Source: Bradyrhizobium sp. sBnM-33 (GTDB lineage: Bacteria > Pseudomonadota > Alphaproteobacteria > Rhizobiales > Xanthobacteraceae). From it: 64,000 bases of DNA. The notes under the pieces were generated by a model. It saw only the letters and a list, made by a program, of their open reading frames with translations, searched no databases and was not told the origin of the DNA. Position 1 is the first letter of the stretch. Each line of letters begins with the position of its first letter. Positions 44,004-52,854 of this stretch are shown here, piece by piece. Made by a program: the position numbers and the translations under genes. Where the stretch lies: assembly GCF_032917945.1 (NCBI RefSeq), contig NZ_CP136624.1, positions 3,286,001 to 3,350,000 on the forward strand, read 5' to 3'.

Positions 44004-44026
44004 GTTTCCCCAGCGCTTCGCGCGAT

Positions 44027-44175
44027 CTATTGTTCATCCGGCTTTGGCTTACCCGTTAGATCGAGCGGCTGCTCGCCGTGCATATGCGTCATCACCTAAC
44101 CGAGGTCGCGCATGACCAGGCACGGCAAACCGGGCAGTTGCCGAAATGCTCGATCTCCGGCTCCGAATCATCCAT
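44027..44175 (-). pseudogene. small CxxC protein, broken by frameshift and stop
   Basis: Starts MDDSEPEIEHFGNCPVC at 44175, then shifts. The other frame continues MRDLG, TAG, VMTHMHGEQPLDLTGKPKPD, with TAG at 44029-44027. The family I recall reads GNCPVCGALIDMRDLGQVMA, so one base change made the TAG (CAG to TAG) and one base was lost near 44120. Small zinc-ribbon-like protein in its intact form. Confidence 0.55.
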
Positions 44176-44326
44176 GTCGACGTCAGTGTTGCTACGTATA
44201 GCCGGGAAACTACATCTCGGTTCGGGACGAGAGTGGGATCGAAATCTTTGAGGCGCCAATCAGACTTGGTCGATGCCGCCGCGGTCGTGTTTGGCATTAG
44301 ACGAATGCGCGCTGATGGCGGCAGCC

Positions 44327-44480
44327 TTTGCACTCCGGTTTGGATCTATGTCAACACCAGCAAGGAAATTGGCGACAAAGATCACCCTGAAGGTCCTTGC
44401 GAGCGACTCTGCTCAGACTCGGCTTGCCGAAAATGATCCGGAAGGCGTTGCCTTCGAGTACGAGGTTCTGGAGTGGACCG
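44327..44480 (+). pseudogene. small acidic protein, frameshifted
   Basis: PVWIYVNTSKEIGDKDH in one frame and, after one extra base near 44388, LKVLASDSAQTRLAENDPEG and VAFEYEVLE in the next. I recall an intact bradyrhizobial family of the form VW-Y-VTSK-VGD-DHLKVFA...ENDPEGVAFEYEV. The start codon is no longer clear. No function is known for the family. Confidence 0.5.
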
Positions 44481-44527
44481 GACCGTTGCGTGGTTATGCG
44501 CAACGCTTGGCCTGCAGCTCTGATTGA

Positions 44528-45244
44528 CGTAGTCGTTCGATTTGCATTTTGATGCGGGTAACTCTCGATCTTCTTTCAATGACGCGCGTAGTCTTTCACC
44601 AATCTCTCTGACGATCGCGCGAATATGCCGGGAGTCAATGTCAACAGGCTTTGGCACGACGAACTCCCAGCAACCTCGACACCAATGCCGATGGTTTCAG
44701 ATCAAAACGCCCGTGATGATCTCAAACGAACGGAGACCGTCGCCTTTGGCTATCGTGCGCGAGCGCTTGTTCTTGAACAGCGGGTCCAAAAGGACCTTTG
44801 GCTATCCGCGACATGCGCCGTTCGTTGACGGCGGGCGACGGTCTCGCACATCAATGCATCGGTGAGGATTTTCGTTCCGCGTTATTAATATTTGTTCAGT
44901 TTCGGCCGAGGAACTTGGCCCGCGGAGGCAGGAACCTTTGAGGCGATAGAACTCTTGCATAGTCGGGTGCCTCGCCGCCGGGGCACTCACCGACTGGACG
45001 GTCCCAGCCCACAGCCCCCTTAGCGCTGGGGCCGTTCTTTCGTTGGAGCCGCTGCGCGGCGTCGGACGGATCCACCAGTGTAGGCGGCTCCGAGCGCTTA
45101 CGCATCTCGCTTCTCAACGGGCTCGGCAGAACAATTCGAGCATTGTCGTTATGCGGGCGTTAACGGCATCTCCCGGCACAAAAGCTCGCTTAACTTGCCG
45201 TGAAGTTGATGAGCTAATGCTCGTCGCCGACAACGGCAGAGCCA
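44528..45244. other. intergenic, no supported gene
   Basis: About 720 bases. Several frames of 60-110 codons overlap on both strands, none with a recognisable product. No hairpin repeat of the 41-44 kb type occurs here, so the mosaic ends near 44.0 kb. Confidence 0.35.
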
Positions 45245-46033
45245 ATGGCCAACGATATCATCACGCATAAGGATGCGCTGCACCACACCGCGGGTCGCAC
45301 CGCTGTGAGCGTGGGCCTGACCGTCGTCTTGACGTTGTCCTTGTGCCTCCTGCAGTTCGGATCCGATCCGGAGGCGTTCGTGCGCGCCGGCTTCGTGACC
45401 AAATCGTCGATCCTGATCAGCATGCTCATTTCGGGGCTGCTGACGGCAGGCCTGAGCTATCGGTCTGCCTTGGTGATGCGTGAATTGGCGTTGGCGCGCG
45501 CCGCGCTGCTGCGAATTTCCTGTACCGACCAATTGACCGGATTGCTTAACCGGCGGGGCTTCGACGAAGCCGCGATGTCTGCCCTGACCGAGGCGCGCAA
45601 GGCGAATCTGCCCACCACCGTGCTGATGTGCGACATCGATCGCTTCAAGGCGATCAACGATCAGTTCGGGCATGAGTTCGGAGACAGGGTGCTCATCGCG
45701 ATCGCGGAGGTGCTGCGCTCCTTCGGCGAGCGAAGGCAGATGCTGGTGGCAAGGCATGGCGGCGAGGAATTTGCCGTCCTGATGACCGGGACATCAAGGG
45801 AACGCGCCGCTCTATACGCCGAGGAGCTTCTGCAGGCCTGCGCCGCCCAGGAAATCTCGAGCGAAGAGATTTCGGCTAACGTGACGATCAGCATCGGGCT
45901 GGCCGAATGCCACGGTAAAACGGACCTGGCCAAGGTCATGCGCATGGCCGATCAGGCCCTTTATGCGGCCAAGCATCGAGGGCGCAATCGCGTCGTCCGG
46001 GCGGACATCTTGGCGGAGTCGATCGCCGCGTAA
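45245..46033 (+). CDS. membrane-bound diguanylate cyclase (GGDEF)
   Basis: 262 residues. Two N-terminal membrane helices (about 19-38 and 52-72), then a GGDEF domain: LTGLLNRRGFDEAAMSAL, MCDIDRFKAINDQFGHEFGD, active site HGGEEF (~172), ISIGLAE, ADQALYAAKHRGRNRV. The catalytic motif is intact, so it should make c-di-GMP at the inner membrane. The inhibitory RxxD site expected five residues before the motif is not present (RRQM), so product feedback is unlikely. No sensor domain beyond the helices. Confidence 0.93.
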   Translation: MANDIITHKDALHHTAGRTAVSVGLTVVLTLSLCLLQFGSDPEAFVRAGFVTKSSILISMLISGLLTAGLSYRSALVMRELALARAALLRISCTDQLTGLLNRRGFDEAAMSALTEARKANLPTTVLMCDIDRFKAINDQFGHEFGDRVLIAIAEVLRSFGERRQMLVARHGGEEFAVLMTGTSRERAALYAEELLQACAAQEISSEEISANVTISIGLAECHGKTDLAKVMRMADQALYAAKHRGRNRVVRADILAESIAA

Positions 46034-46066
46034 TCTGGGCGGTGCCCGACCGGCATCTGATGGATA

Positions 46067-46693
46067 TCAGCGATTGAACTCGTCGGCTTCGCCGCGCGGA
46101 GTTGTGCCGGTCGCACGCTGCACGAACTGCGGGGCGTATCTCGCTGCGCTCGCGGGGCGGGCGCTCGGACGGGTCCCGTCCCACCTTGGCCCGCAGCTCC
46201 GTCAGGTCGGTGAAGATATCGGCTTGGCGGCGGAGTTCGTCGGCGGCCATCGGCGGCTGGCTGGCGATGCTGGAGACCACAGTGACGCGGACGCCGCGGC
46301 GCTGCACCGCCTCGACCAGCGGACGGAAATCGCCGTCGCCCGAAAACAGGACCATCTCGTCGATCTGGCCGGCGAGCTCCATGGCATGGACCGCGAGCTC
46401 GATGTCCATGTTGCCCTTGACCTTGCGGCGACCGGTGGCGTCGACGTATTCCTTGGTCGCCTTGGTGACCACCGTGTAGCAGTTGTAGTCCAGCCAATCG
46501 ACCAGCGGTCGGATCGAGGAGAATTCCTGATCCTCGATGATGGCCGTGTAGTAGAAGGCGGGAGCAGCGTGCCGCGGCCCTGGAATTCGTTCAGGAGACG
46601 CTTGTAGTCGATGTCGAACCCAAGCGTCTTCGCCGTCGCGTACAGATTGGGGCCATCGATGAAGAGCGCAATCTTGCTGGAAGCGGACGACAT
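46067..46693 (-). pseudogene. NYN-domain protein, broken twin
   Basis: From 46693: MSSASSKIALFIDGPNLYAT, AKTLGFDIDYKRLLNEFQGR, GTLL; then a shift near 46565 and, in the next frame, VTKATKEYVDATGRRKVKGN, MVLFSGDGDFRPLVEAVQRR, DELRRQADIFTDLTELRAKV. A second shift near 46140 leads to ATGTTPRGEADEFNR and TGA. Closely similar to the intact NYN gene at 26999-27565 (same order of blocks). It keeps the better GDGDF motif. Confidence 0.78.
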
Positions 46694-46934
46694 TCTTGCG
46701 CGGCCGAATTGGAATCCGAGGCGGGGCATGCGCTCGCGCGCGGACTCTGGTTACCGAAGCGATCTGAAGTTGAGGTTGGGGCGGCCTTTAGCTGGCGCCG
46801 CTCACTCGCATTCTCTGGAATTGTCCAAGAAATCCGAGCTCCGACGTGCAGAGTCTATTCCCAATTGTTTGCGGTTTCAAAACCTTTCCCATGAACACTT
46901 GAACCTGCGCTGCGAAGCGGAGACAGATGATTCG

Positions 46935-47177
46935 ATGCCCGAGCAACTCCCGCTGTTCGAAATCCACCTGAGAAAGCGCGGCCGAGGCTGTCGGTGGTGC
47001 CTGTGCACGACCGAGGGCCATGCCGTGATGCAGGGATCGGCGGGCAGTCGGACCGCCGCCAAGTACCAAAGCCATCGCGCGCTGTTCCTGATGCTCCTGG
47101 CATCGGCCTATCGACCGCCACCGCTCAGTCATCCGGACGGGATCCGTTCGCGCCGAATCCGTTCATCCGCCGGTTGA
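46935..47177 (+). CDS. small conserved hypothetical protein (80 aa)
   Basis: The start at MPEQLPLFEIHLRKRGRGCR (46935); GCGGAGACAG lies upstream at a longish distance. WCLCTTEGHAVMQGSAGSRT, AAKYQSHRALFLMLLASAY is a compact beta-rich domain I associate with bradyrhizobial hypotheticals. The tail is basic (RSRRIRSSAG). The long open frame upstream from 46611 overlaps the NYN remnant and is not used. Confidence 0.5.
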   Translation: MPEQLPLFEIHLRKRGRGCRWCLCTTEGHAVMQGSAGSRTAAKYQSHRALFLMLLASAYRPPPLSHPDGIRSRRIRSSAG

Positions 47178-47210
47178 GGTCGGAGTATCCTTGAGATTTC
47201 AGCACCCGTC

Positions 47211-48101
47211 CTAGTCGATGAAGGCCGCAAGCTCCTCGGGCACGCCCGAAGGGAAGGCTTCCTTGAGGAATTCGAGAAACGCCGATACGCGAGCGCTCAG
47301 CAGTCGGCGCGATGGATAGAGTGTCCAGAGAGCGATCTCCGGTCCCTCAACATCGCCCCAATGTACCAGCCTTCCGGCCGTCAGGTCGTGGCTGACAAGT
47401 GAAATCGGGAGCCGACCCGCGCCGGCGCCAGATCGGACCGCGTCCCGTGCCATGATGACCGACGAAAGGCGAAGAACGGGATCTACCACGATACGTGTTT
47501 TCCCGGTTGGCGAAACGAAATCCCAAGTCGCAGCCTGGTCGGCCGGACCCCGGAATACCGCGGACACAACGTGATCGTCTGCCGGCCTTGCGAGGTCCGG
47601 GCTTGCGACGACGACGAGCCGATCGCGCAGGAAGATTCGTCCGACGAGACTTTCGTCGTGATCCGGATTGACCCGGATCACCAAGTCATAGCCTTCCTCC
47701 ACCATGTCGACGGCCCGATCTTCCGCCGTAACCTCGAGTCGAACTTCCGGATATTTCAGCGCGAAAGCGCCGGCCAGCTTTCCCATCGCGGTCTGCGAGA
47801 AGAGCAGAGGTGCGCTGATCCGCAACCTGCCTCGCGGCTTGTTTCCGCCGGAAGCGATCGCCGCCGCCGTCTCGTCTAGTTCGGCAAGCAACGATCCCGT
47901 CCGTTCATGAAGGGCTCGCCCCTCCTGGGTTAGCTTCAGCGTGCGCGCTCCGCGCTCGAAAAGGCGCAAGTCCAAACCGTCCTCCAGTTCGGAGACCCGG
48001 CGAGAAAGCGTCGCTTTCGGTCGCCCGGAGGCGCGCGCGGCCCGTCCGAACCCTCCGTGACGGGCGACCAAGTTAAAATCGGCGAGTGCAAGCAAATCCA
48101 T
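47211..48101 (-). CDS. LysR-family transcriptional regulator
   Basis: The start at MDLLALADFNLVARHGGFGR (48101) places the HTH at the normal position (residues 5-60: FGRAARASGRPKATLSRRVS, LFERGARTLKLTQEG). 296 residues. The effector domain about 90-290 has two alpha/beta lobes. It belongs to the CrgA-like subgroup that usually represses or activates a divergent oxidoreductase. Here the divergent neighbour is an NmrA-type reductase starting 105 bases away. Confidence 0.93.
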   Translation of the reverse strand: MDLLALADFNLVARHGGFGRAARASGRPKATLSRRVSELEDGLDLRLFERGARTLKLTQEGRALHERTGSLLAELDETAAAIASGGNKPRGRLRISAPLLFSQTAMGKLAGAFALKYPEVRLEVTAEDRAVDMVEEGYDLVIRVNPDHDESLVGRIFLRDRLVVVASPDLARPADDHVVSAVFRGPADQAATWDFVSPTGKTRIVVDPVLRLSSVIMARDAVRSGAGAGRLPISLVSHDLTAGRLVHWGDVEGPEIALWTLYPSRRLLSARVSAFLEFLKEAFPSGVPEELAAFID

Positions 48102-48206
48102 GTGTTCCACCAATGAGACGGTCTGTCCAAATATGGCATCTATCGGCACGAATGTGGATCACTAACTTGCGGGGGTGTTTTCTAATCCCAATCCGGAGTG
48201 ATCCCC

Positions 48207-49076
48207 ATGACCATCCTCGTTACCGGCGCCACCGGCAATGTCGGCCGCCAAGTCATCGAGCAACTCGGCAAGCGCGGGGCCGATGTCCGCGCCCTCGTCC
48301 GCGATCCCGCGAAAGCCAAGTTTCCAGCGGGGGTCGACGTAGTGAAGGGCGACCTCCTCGACGTCGATTCCTTGCGCACCGCGTTCTCCGGCGTTTCGAC
48401 GCTTTTTCTGCTCAACGCCGTCGTGGCGGATGAATTCACCCAAGCGTTGATCGCGCTCAACGTGGCGCGAGAACAAAAGATCGAGCGGATCGTCTATTTG
48501 TCCGTGATCCATAGCGATCGCTACGTGAACGTGCCGCACTTCGCCGGTAAGTTCGGCGTCGAGCGGATGATCGAGCAAATGGGCTTCAAGGCCACCATCC
48601 TGCGCCCCGCCTACTTCATGAACAACGAGCTGACGATCAAGGACGTGGTGAGCGGATACGGCATCTACCCGATGCCGATCGGCAGCAAGGGACTCGCCAT
48701 GATCGACGCGCGCGACATAGGCGAGATCGCGGCCATCGAGCTGGTCCGCCGCGAGAAGTCCGCCACGCCGCTTCCGCTCGACCGCATCAACCTGGTCGGT
48801 CCGGACACGCTCACTGGGGCGAAAGCCGCCGCCATCTGGTCGGAGGTGCTGGGTCGCTCGATAGCGTATCCCGGGGACGACACTGCGGGCTTCGAGAAGA
48901 ACCTGAGGCAGTTCATGCCCAGCTGGATGGCTTTCGACATGCGGCTGATGAGCGAGCGCTTCCTCACCGACGGGATGATCCCCGATGCCGGCGACGTCGA
49001 GCGTCTGACCACGCTGCTGCGCCGGCCCCTTCGCTCCTATCGCGACTTCGTCGCCGAGATCACGGCCTCTGCCTGA
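48207..49076 (+). CDS. NmrA/SDR-type NAD(P)-binding protein
   Basis: 289 residues from the second Met (48207), with GGAGTG before it. Rossmann motif TILVTGATGNVGRQVIEQLG; VRDPAKAKFPAGVDVVKGDL; ERIVYLSVIHS; ILRPAYFMNN. The atypical SDR (a5) fold lacks the catalytic Tyr-x-x-x-Lys, so it may be a redox sensor or a quinone/azo reductase-like enzyme (NmrA, QorB group). Divergent from the LysR gene, which is the usual regulatory arrangement. Confidence 0.9.
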   Translation: MTILVTGATGNVGRQVIEQLGKRGADVRALVRDPAKAKFPAGVDVVKGDLLDVDSLRTAFSGVSTLFLLNAVVADEFTQALIALNVAREQKIERIVYLSVIHSDRYVNVPHFAGKFGVERMIEQMGFKATILRPAYFMNNELTIKDVVSGYGIYPMPIGSKGLAMIDARDIGEIAAIELVRREKSATPLPLDRINLVGPDTLTGAKAAAIWSEVLGRSIAYPGDDTAGFEKNLRQFMPSWMAFDMRLMSERFLTDGMIPDAGDVERLTTLLRRPLRSYRDFVAEITASA

Positions 49077-49243
49077 CGGCAGGGGCACTACCCGTCACTC
49101 GCAACGAGCGAAGCCCGGAGTGCCTGGGAGACCGGGCCCGCAACCTAACAGCAACTGAGTGCGCTCATGCGCTCGGCACGTAATCGACTCTGCGCGGTTG
49201 CGGCGAGCGTGCTCAATTGACGTGCCGGGCGGGGATGTCGAAC

Positions 49244-49493
49244 TTACAGCGCGCTCAGATCGTCCGGGACGTCGCCGAATTTGCGGATGACGGTGGCGTC
49301 CCCGATGTCGCCGGTCGCGGGATCCCCGCTGCGGCTGAAGGCGAGGGCGCCGACGATCCCGGGCTTTCGCGACAGCGCCTCGGCCTTCATCAGGGCCGCG
49401 TTGGGGTTGAAGCATTCGACCGCCTCGCCGGCGGCGACGCCGTCCTCGGCTGCCACGAAGGGCAGGGCGACATAGTAGGTGGACCTCGCTCAT
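49244..49493 (-). pseudogene. small conserved protein, one-base insertion
   Basis: From 49493 MSEVH is followed by one extra base (CAC-C-TAC TAT); the next frame reads YYVALPFVAAEDGVAAGEAV, ECFNPNAALMKAEALSRKPG, GALAFSRSGDPATGD, FGDVPDDLSAL and stops at 49244. Intact bradyrhizobial relatives, as I remember them, start MS-V-HYYVALPF. So a single inserted C breaks the gene. Alternative start inside the second frame would lose the N-terminal strand. Confidence 0.6.
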
Positions 49494-49495
49494 CT

Positions 49496-49660
49496 CAGTC
49501 GTACCAGTCCTTTCGATCGCGCGAGATGTCGAAACGGCCGCGCGCGTAGCCGGCAGAAACCGAAGCGCGAAGCTCCTCGACCTGCGCCTCGAGGAAGCCG
49601 TTCGCGACGATGAGCGCCTTGACGGCTTCCCGGGCGTCGCCGTCGCAGGCCGCGATGGCC
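49496..49660 (-). pseudogene. C-terminal fragment of a small helical protein
   Basis: AASADQAIAACDGDAREAVK, ALIVANGFLEAQVEELRASV, SAGYARGRFDISRDRKDWYD, stop at 49498-49496, three bases before the next gene's start. The 5' end is fused to unrelated DNA near 49661. The pair with the following gene is typical of bradyrhizobia in my recollection. No function known. Confidence 0.5.
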
Positions 49661-49903
49661 TGGTCAGCCGAGGCGGCCCTTGGGCGCCTTGTTGACCTGC
49701 AGCAGGCAGCCTTCCGATGTAGCGGCGAGCGGACTTAGATCTGACGCGCGAGGGTCTGCTTTTGACACGTAGCTGACCTGTGCGCTCGTTCTCGGGCTTG
49801 CTACCAGCTTTTGCGTCCGCGCCTTGGACTACTCCGCTCTTGAGTAACCAAGTCGCCTACGCGCCTTGGCATCACAAAGTCTCCGCTGCGCACGCGTTTG
49901 ACT

Positions 49904-50134
49904 CTAAGCGACGCGTTCCTTGTCCGACTGTTCCTCCACAGCGGTCGCGGTTTCTTCCAACCCCTTTTCGTAATTGCCCGCGAACCTCTCGATATTGTCG
50001 GCCCACATCCTCAACATAGAGACCTGAAAGTGCACAATTGGCTTCAAGGCGTTCATGCCGATTGCTGTGGCGGCGGTGATGCGCCTTTCTTGGTCGCGCG
50101 CGAAGTGGTTTGCTTCATGTATCTTGTCAGCCAT
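49904..50134 (-). CDS. phasin-like small protein (76 aa)
   Basis: AAGGAGCGAACAGC precedes the ATG at 50134. MADKIHEANHFARDQERRIT, NALKPIVHFQVSMLRMWADN, IERFAGNYEKGLEETATAVE: amphipathic helices with the phasin-like W-A-DN-x-E-x-F pattern. Phasins coat polyhydroxyalkanoate granules; this one is shorter than usual, so the call is by motif only. Followed on the same strand side by another small gene upstream. Confidence 0.6.
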   Translation of the reverse strand: MADKIHEANHFARDQERRITAATAIGMNALKPIVHFQVSMLRMWADNIERFAGNYEKGLEETATAVEEQSDKERVA

Positions 50135-50183
50135 GCTGTTCGCTCCTTCTGCGCTGGTGTTGTGCTCCAAAAGCTGTGTCGGC

Positions 50184-50453
50184 TTACGCGCCGCGCGATT
50201 CTAAACACGTAGCCAAAGCGTGATCTGCTGCGCGCCTCGCATCTCGGTCTTCATGCAATTCGTCCAATTTTTTCAGGTAAGCGACCGCCGCTATTTGCAA
50301 GGGACCGAAATCGTATTCGCCGGTATCACAAAGGCTGCTGATGTAGCGGTAGAGGGCAGCACGCCTCTCGTCGTTTTCGCTCACACCGCTGTGGAGCAGC
50401 AAGTAGTTCCGCCAAGCGAATGCGCACGCACCTTCTACGGCATTAGAAGTCAT
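50184..50453 (-). CDS. small conserved hypothetical protein (89 aa)
   Basis: TTAGGAGGGCGCCC precedes the ATG at 50453. MTSNAVEGACAFAWRNYLLL, LYRYISSLCDTGEYDFGPLQ, IAAVAYLKKLDELHEDRDAR. All-helical, cytoplasmic. I recognise it as a frequent bradyrhizobial hypothetical without known role. It lies 49 bases upstream of the phasin-like gene on the same strand, so co-transcription is likely. Confidence 0.65.
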   Translation of the reverse strand: MTSNAVEGACAFAWRNYLLLHSGVSENDERRAALYRYISSLCDTGEYDFGPLQIAAVAYLKKLDELHEDRDARRAADHALATCLESRGA

Positions 50454-50685
50454 GGGCGCCCTCCTAAGCCAAAGAAAGTCTGACGAGCCGTTTCGTTCCG
50501 CGTATTTCCCTCAGATGTAATGCTGTTCCGTTACTGCGCCGCAAGGTATTTGCGCGCACCCTTATAGCATCGGTGGGGACAGGAGCGATCACGTCCCCAG
50601 ATTGTTCCGAGTTTTCCCGAAGTAAGTAAAGTGCTCGCCGTTGCCCTCCAAAGTGCGGCTGGCTTTTCTTTTGTGAGTTTCCTAA

Positions 50686-51129
50686 GTGTCAAAGCGTACC
50701 GAAATGCCGGGGTTCATTAAACCCCAGCTCGCCACCCTGAAGACCAAGGCACTGAACGGTGACCAGTGGCTTCATGAGATCAAATTCGACGGCTATCGCG
50801 TCCAAGTTCATGTCAATAGCGGTCGCAAGAAAGTCTACACCCGCACTGGGCTAGACTGGACTAAACGCTTTTCGGTCATTGCTGGCGCCCTCGACATTCC
50901 CGGCCAAGCGATCATTGATGGAGAAGTGGTCGTAGTCCACGAGGGCCGCACGAACTTTTCGGAATTGCAGGCTGAACTTGCAGCCGGTCGGCAGGATCGA
51001 CTGATCTTTTATGTATTCGACCTCCTCTGGCGCGATGGAGATCTCCGCAAACTCCCGCAGATCAAACGCATATCCGAAAGGAGATCAAGCTTACACCGGC
51101 CGGTTCGTTCCGGCCACTGGAGCGCTTAG
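50686..51129 (+). pseudogene. ligD: 5' fragment of an ATP-dependent DNA ligase (LigD-type)
   Basis: Opens at GTG: MPGFIKPQLATLKTKAL, then the adenylation motif EIKFDGYRVQVHV (Lys33), YTRTGLDWTKRFSVIAGAL, AIIDGEVVVVHEGRTNF and IFYVFDLLWRDGDLRKLPQI. After PQIKR the sequence becomes unrelated. So motifs I to IIIa remain, but the rest of the adenylation domain, the OB fold and any polymerase domain are gone. NHEJ ligases of this type are common in rhizobia; this copy cannot ligate. Confidence 0.8.
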
Positions 51130-51458
51130 CCGGTCCCAATCGATCCATCGGGCTCGTGGTTGGGTCACTAGAAGTTGCGTTGAGATGCGCTAAGCCCGTG
51201 ATGCCCAGTGCGATCAATCGGCGATCAATCAGCCCGATAATTAGTAACCGATTCTTGTGCAAAAGTAGCTTGGTGATCGCCGCTCGGATCGATTGAGCCA
51301 CCGTCAAAATCGTCTTCGAGGCGCCGTCTCGTCAAGGCATCCATGCCGTTGCGGTGCAGCCAGACAAGCCCCGTGGCAAGTTGCCGTAAGTCGTTCCGAT
51401 CGGCGCCAACAGGGAGCCTTCTCGCCCGACGCAGCGAGAAAGAAAAGTGTGCGAGACG
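51130..51458. other. intergenic after the ligase fragment
   Basis: About 330 bases. No frame continues the ligase and I see no other gene. The junction at about 51065, where ligase similarity stops, is the likely deletion or insertion point. Confidence 0.35.
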
Positions 51459-51602
51459 TCAGCGATTGAATGTCAGATTCGGGGCCATGGTTGCGGAGTT
51501 GTCGGTTTGAACCCCATTGACCAGCACATAGCCGCCGAACAGGATGGCGGCCAGCAAGCCGTAGACAAGATAGGACCGCCGTCCGGATATTTGACCATTC
51601 AT
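51459..51602 (-). CDS. small membrane protein (47 aa)
   Basis: Start MNGQISGRRSYLVYGLLAAI at 51602 with AGAGG upstream; one membrane helix about 11-30, then a short periplasmic or cytoplasmic tail (VQTDNSATMAPNLTFNR). It follows the next gene by 34 bases on the same strand, probably in one operon. No family known to me. Confidence 0.5.
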   Translation of the reverse strand: MNGQISGRRSYLVYGLLAAILFGGYVLVNGVQTDNSATMAPNLTFNR

Positions 51603-51636
51603 TTCACTGCAACCTCTGTCTGGACCAACCGATCGC

Positions 51637-52008
51637 TCAGCTCTTCGTCGCCGTCTTCGAGAGTTCGGCTTCGACGCCGGCGGCGCAGGCCCTCGCGAAT
51701 GAATAGTCCATGCTCGTGGCGGCAACGGCCTTGACGTATTCGCTGATGACGTTGTCCTTTGAATAGGAACCCGCCGCTTTGAACTTGGCGACGGCGCCGT
51801 CGACCGCGGTGAACTGCGCGACGCAGATCGGGACCAGGACAGACATCCGGCCGTTGCTCTCTGCCATGGCGGTCATGGTTTTGGCGGTGCCGCCGGTGAT
51901 CCAGCCGCCCCACATGAATCCGATCGCCACCGCGGCAACAGCGCCGAACGCGATACCCTGGAGAAAGCGGGTCCGCGCCTCACCTTGCAAAATGTCGGGC
52001 ATTCTCAT
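51637..52008 (-). CDS. membrane-anchored conserved hypothetical protein (123 aa)
   Basis: AAAGGAGACCATC precedes the ATG at 52008. MRMPDILQGEARTRFLQGIA, FGAVAAVAIGFMWGGWITGG is one membrane helix with a glycine-rich GGWITGGTA turn. The rest (VLVPICVAQFTAVDGAVAKF, YVKAVAATSMDYSFARACAA) carries two Cys and is probably periplasmic. Bradyrhizobial hypothetical family by memory. Confidence 0.65.
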   Translation of the reverse strand: MRMPDILQGEARTRFLQGIAFGAVAAVAIGFMWGGWITGGTAKTMTAMAESNGRMSVLVPICVAQFTAVDGAVAKFKAAGSYSKDNVISEYVKAVAATSMDYSFARACAAGVEAELSKTATKS

Positions 52009-52648
52009 GATGGTCTCCTTTGTTGTTTGTTGTTGTTTGCGCGCACGAGCGCATTCGCAGCCGCAGGACGCCGCTTGCATCCGCGCTTGGCAAAAACATC
52101 CAGCCTATTGGGATTGCGCCTTCCGATGGCACGCACGCTGCCGCTATGAGGACGAGCAGCGACTTCGGACGTCACCGCTTCATGGACAGCTTCGAGGCGA
52201 ACAACTGCCGCCCCTATCGCTCCTCGGTAGGCCTTTGTCGTGATGCGTACAGCACGTTCTTGCTCTCTAGTCAGAAGGTCGCAGCGCCATCGTCTCTGAA
52301 GAGCGATCCCCGCCCGTGATCGCAGCTATCAGTGGCGTGGTCCCGACGATGTTCATGACCGCGTCAGATTATCGGCCAGGACAGAGAGCTATCTCCGTGG
52401 TCCTGGACGCGCTTTGCTCGCTGGATGGAGGACCGCGGCATCCGCCGGTCGGACGATTTTCTATGGTTTTGCCCGTTGGGGCTGTCCTTGAGCTAGTACG
52501 GGAATATTGCGCCATGGCCGCACGTGTTTCGCCGGCGTTAGCCCCACGGCAAAGACATCGTGCGCTATGCGCGAGGAGACGACGGCACGCCACTTCATCA
52601 CCCGCGGACCGGTTCCCCGGGAATTGGGCCCGCTAAGCGGCAGCGTCT
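52009..52648. other. intergenic, no supported gene
   Basis: About 640 bases. Frames on the plus strand around 52020-52319 and 52316-52636 are open but have shadow-like, Arg/Cys-rich products. Nothing recognisable. Confidence 0.35.
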
Positions 52649-52816
52649 TTAGGTCCTAAGGTCGATGCTGCGCACGATGATGCCGGGGGGATTCCCTTCG
52701 AACTCCCGGGCCAGGAATTTGCGCGATGCACACGCTTCGATACGGTCCCGCAATCGCGCGAACTGCTCCTGACGTTGATTTGCAGGCGTTCGCGGCACGT
52801 GCTCCAGATCATCCAT
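52649..52816 (-). CDS. short hypothetical protein (55 aa)
   Basis: Start MDDLEHVPRTPANQRQEQFA at 52816, ending GIIVRSIDLRT. Composition is protein-like (charged helix RLRDRIEACASRKFLAREFE), but I know no relative and the frame is open slightly upstream. Adjacent to a SulP fragment on the other strand. Confidence 0.3.
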   Translation of the reverse strand: MDDLEHVPRTPANQRQEQFARLRDRIEACASRKFLAREFEGNPPGIIVRSIDLRT

Positions 52817-52854
52817 GGCCGACGCACTGATGGAAGACACTTTCCTGGCGCCTC

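Larger units (their letters stand above)
41013..44024. repeat. dispersed short hairpin repeats (about ten copies)
   Basis: Core AGCGC-TTC-GCGCT, usually within TAGCGAGCGCTTCGCGCTGA and followed by AGAAG-like bases. Copies: 41013-41025, 41341-41353, 41707-41719, 41917-41929, 42061-42073, 42521-42533, 42755-42767, 43550-43562, 43860-43871, 44012-44024. Several variants keep pairing by paired changes: AGGGC-TTC-GCCCT (41707), or a G-U pair (AGTGC/GCGCT at 42521). This pattern indicates selection or homogenisation on the folded form. The copies separate the tiny genes of this region. Confidence 0.7.

Noticed and set aside
41013..44024. CRISPR array
   Set aside because: Repeats are only 13-20 bases, irregularly spaced (about 90-1000 bases), palindromic, with coding DNA between them and no cas genes.
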